NCBI GenBank assembly: GCA_016714975.1 | Contig: JADKBR010000027.1 | Span: 1 to 17,381 of the forward strand | Source: Candidatus Dechloromonas phosphorivorans | GTDB lineage: Bacteria; Pseudomonadota; Gammaproteobacteria; Burkholderiales; Rhodocyclaceae | Direction: 5' to 3' | Length of the DNA stretch: 17,381 nucleotides | Shown here: piece by piece, positions 17,054 to 17,381 of the stretch | Layout of the letters: each line of letters starts with the position of its first letter | Position numbering within the stretch: the stretch's first letter is position 1 | Translations under genes and position numbers: made by a program | Notes under the pieces: model-generated | Told to the model about the DNA's origin: nothing | Database searches by the model: none | The model's input: only the letters and a program-made list of their open reading frames with translations

Positions 17054-17381
17054 ATGTCCAACGCCGAACAGCCGCGCACGGTCCAGCAGGAACGAGAATC
17101 AGCTCATCGCCGAGCGCCGTGCTGCAAGCTTGCCGAGTGGCGCAGGGCCAGGCAAAGCCTTCCCCAACGCCTCCGGGCGCGAGAATACGGCGCTCAAGTT
17201 GCTCGAAGGCTACGGCGACAAAGTATCCGAAGAACTGCAAGGCATGCCGGTCGAAGTCGGGATCCCAAGGCGCATGATGCTGAAGCGCATCATGGTGAAG
17301 CACCGCCGCCACGCTCCGGGATCTCTCCGGCCGCATCCAGATCTCCACGTCACCCGCGACACTCTCGGCGAGGACATCTAC
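17054..17381 (+). CDS. lysS: Lysyl-tRNA synthetase (LysS), N-terminal part, frameshifted, runs off right edge
   Basis: ATG 17054 has AGAGGA seven bases upstream. The product begins MSNAEQPRTVQQ and, after frame changes near 17090, continues NQLIAERRA, then LLEGYGDKVSEELQGMPVEV, RRMMLKRIM and, at the end, VTRDTLGEDIY. This is the N-terminal helix and OB-fold anticodon-binding domain of class II lysyl-tRNA synthetase, which charges tRNA-Lys in the cytosol; the catalytic domain lies beyond the window. At least three indels (near 17090, 17270-17310 and 17343) disturb the frame. lysS is essential, so these breaks are strong evidence for sequence error. The block order and wording are distinctive enough for a confident name despite the damage. 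Confidence 0.85.
   Translation, partial: MSNAEQPRTVQQERESAHRRAPCCKLAEWRRARQSLPQRLRAREYGAQVARRLRRQSIRRTARHAGRSRDPKAHDAEAHHGEAPPPRSGISPAASRSPRHPRHSRRGHL

Overview
The window is GC-rich DNA from a betaproteobacterium. A Rhodocyclales relative (Dechloromonas, Azonexus or Accumulibacter type) is my best guess. I base this on the dapC-dapD-pilU-dapE-prmB cluster, a YaeQ protein, an ArsS-type radical SAM enzyme and a DUF3617 protein; no database search was possible. Most genes are recognisable over their full length but broken by single-base insertions or deletions, many in short homopolymer runs, and these become denser toward the right end. Because essential genes (dapE, prmB, lysS) are hit as often as accessory ones, I read most breaks as sequence or assembly errors rather than gene decay, and I give each broken gene as one restored locus.

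Layout. 1-532 (minus): start of a membrane-anchored response-regulator-like protein that runs off the left edge. 533-1053: about 520 bases with no supportable gene; it carries the second copy of a 19-base direct repeat whose first copy lies in the first codons of the previous gene. 1054-1431 (minus): small lipoprotein, divergent from 1490-7645 (plus), a tight run of dapC, dapD, a PilT/PilU-type retraction ATPase, dapE, prmB and a spermidine-synthase-like protein. 7648-9475 (minus): tRNA-His, its terminator, pepD (Xaa-His dipeptidase) and a tiny lipoprotein. 9670-10687 (plus): arsS-like radical SAM gene. 10772-12008: LysR regulator divergent from a small membrane protein, with an inverted repeat between them. 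12054-13176 (minus): yaeQ, a single-pass OmpA-like protein and a terminator. 13267-15526 (plus): DUF3617 protein, periplasmic rhodanese, small Cys-rich protein and an RlmI-type methyltransferase. 15560-16450 (plus): badly broken alpha/beta hydrolase. 16440-16784 (minus): unknown protein interrupted by an in-frame TGA. 17054-end (plus): start of lysS.

How the genes work together. DapC, DapD and DapE supply consecutive or near-consecutive steps of the succinylase branch of lysine/diaminopimelate synthesis. The pilus ATPase and PrmB are co-transcribed passengers. tRNA-His and PepD share a histidine theme and probably a promoter, with a terminator directly before the pepD ribosome-binding site. 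I see no CRISPR array, intact transposase, prophage or defence cassette. The nearest thing to an undescribed unit is the rhodanese plus Cys-rich small protein plus methyltransferase run, whose functional link is only inferred.
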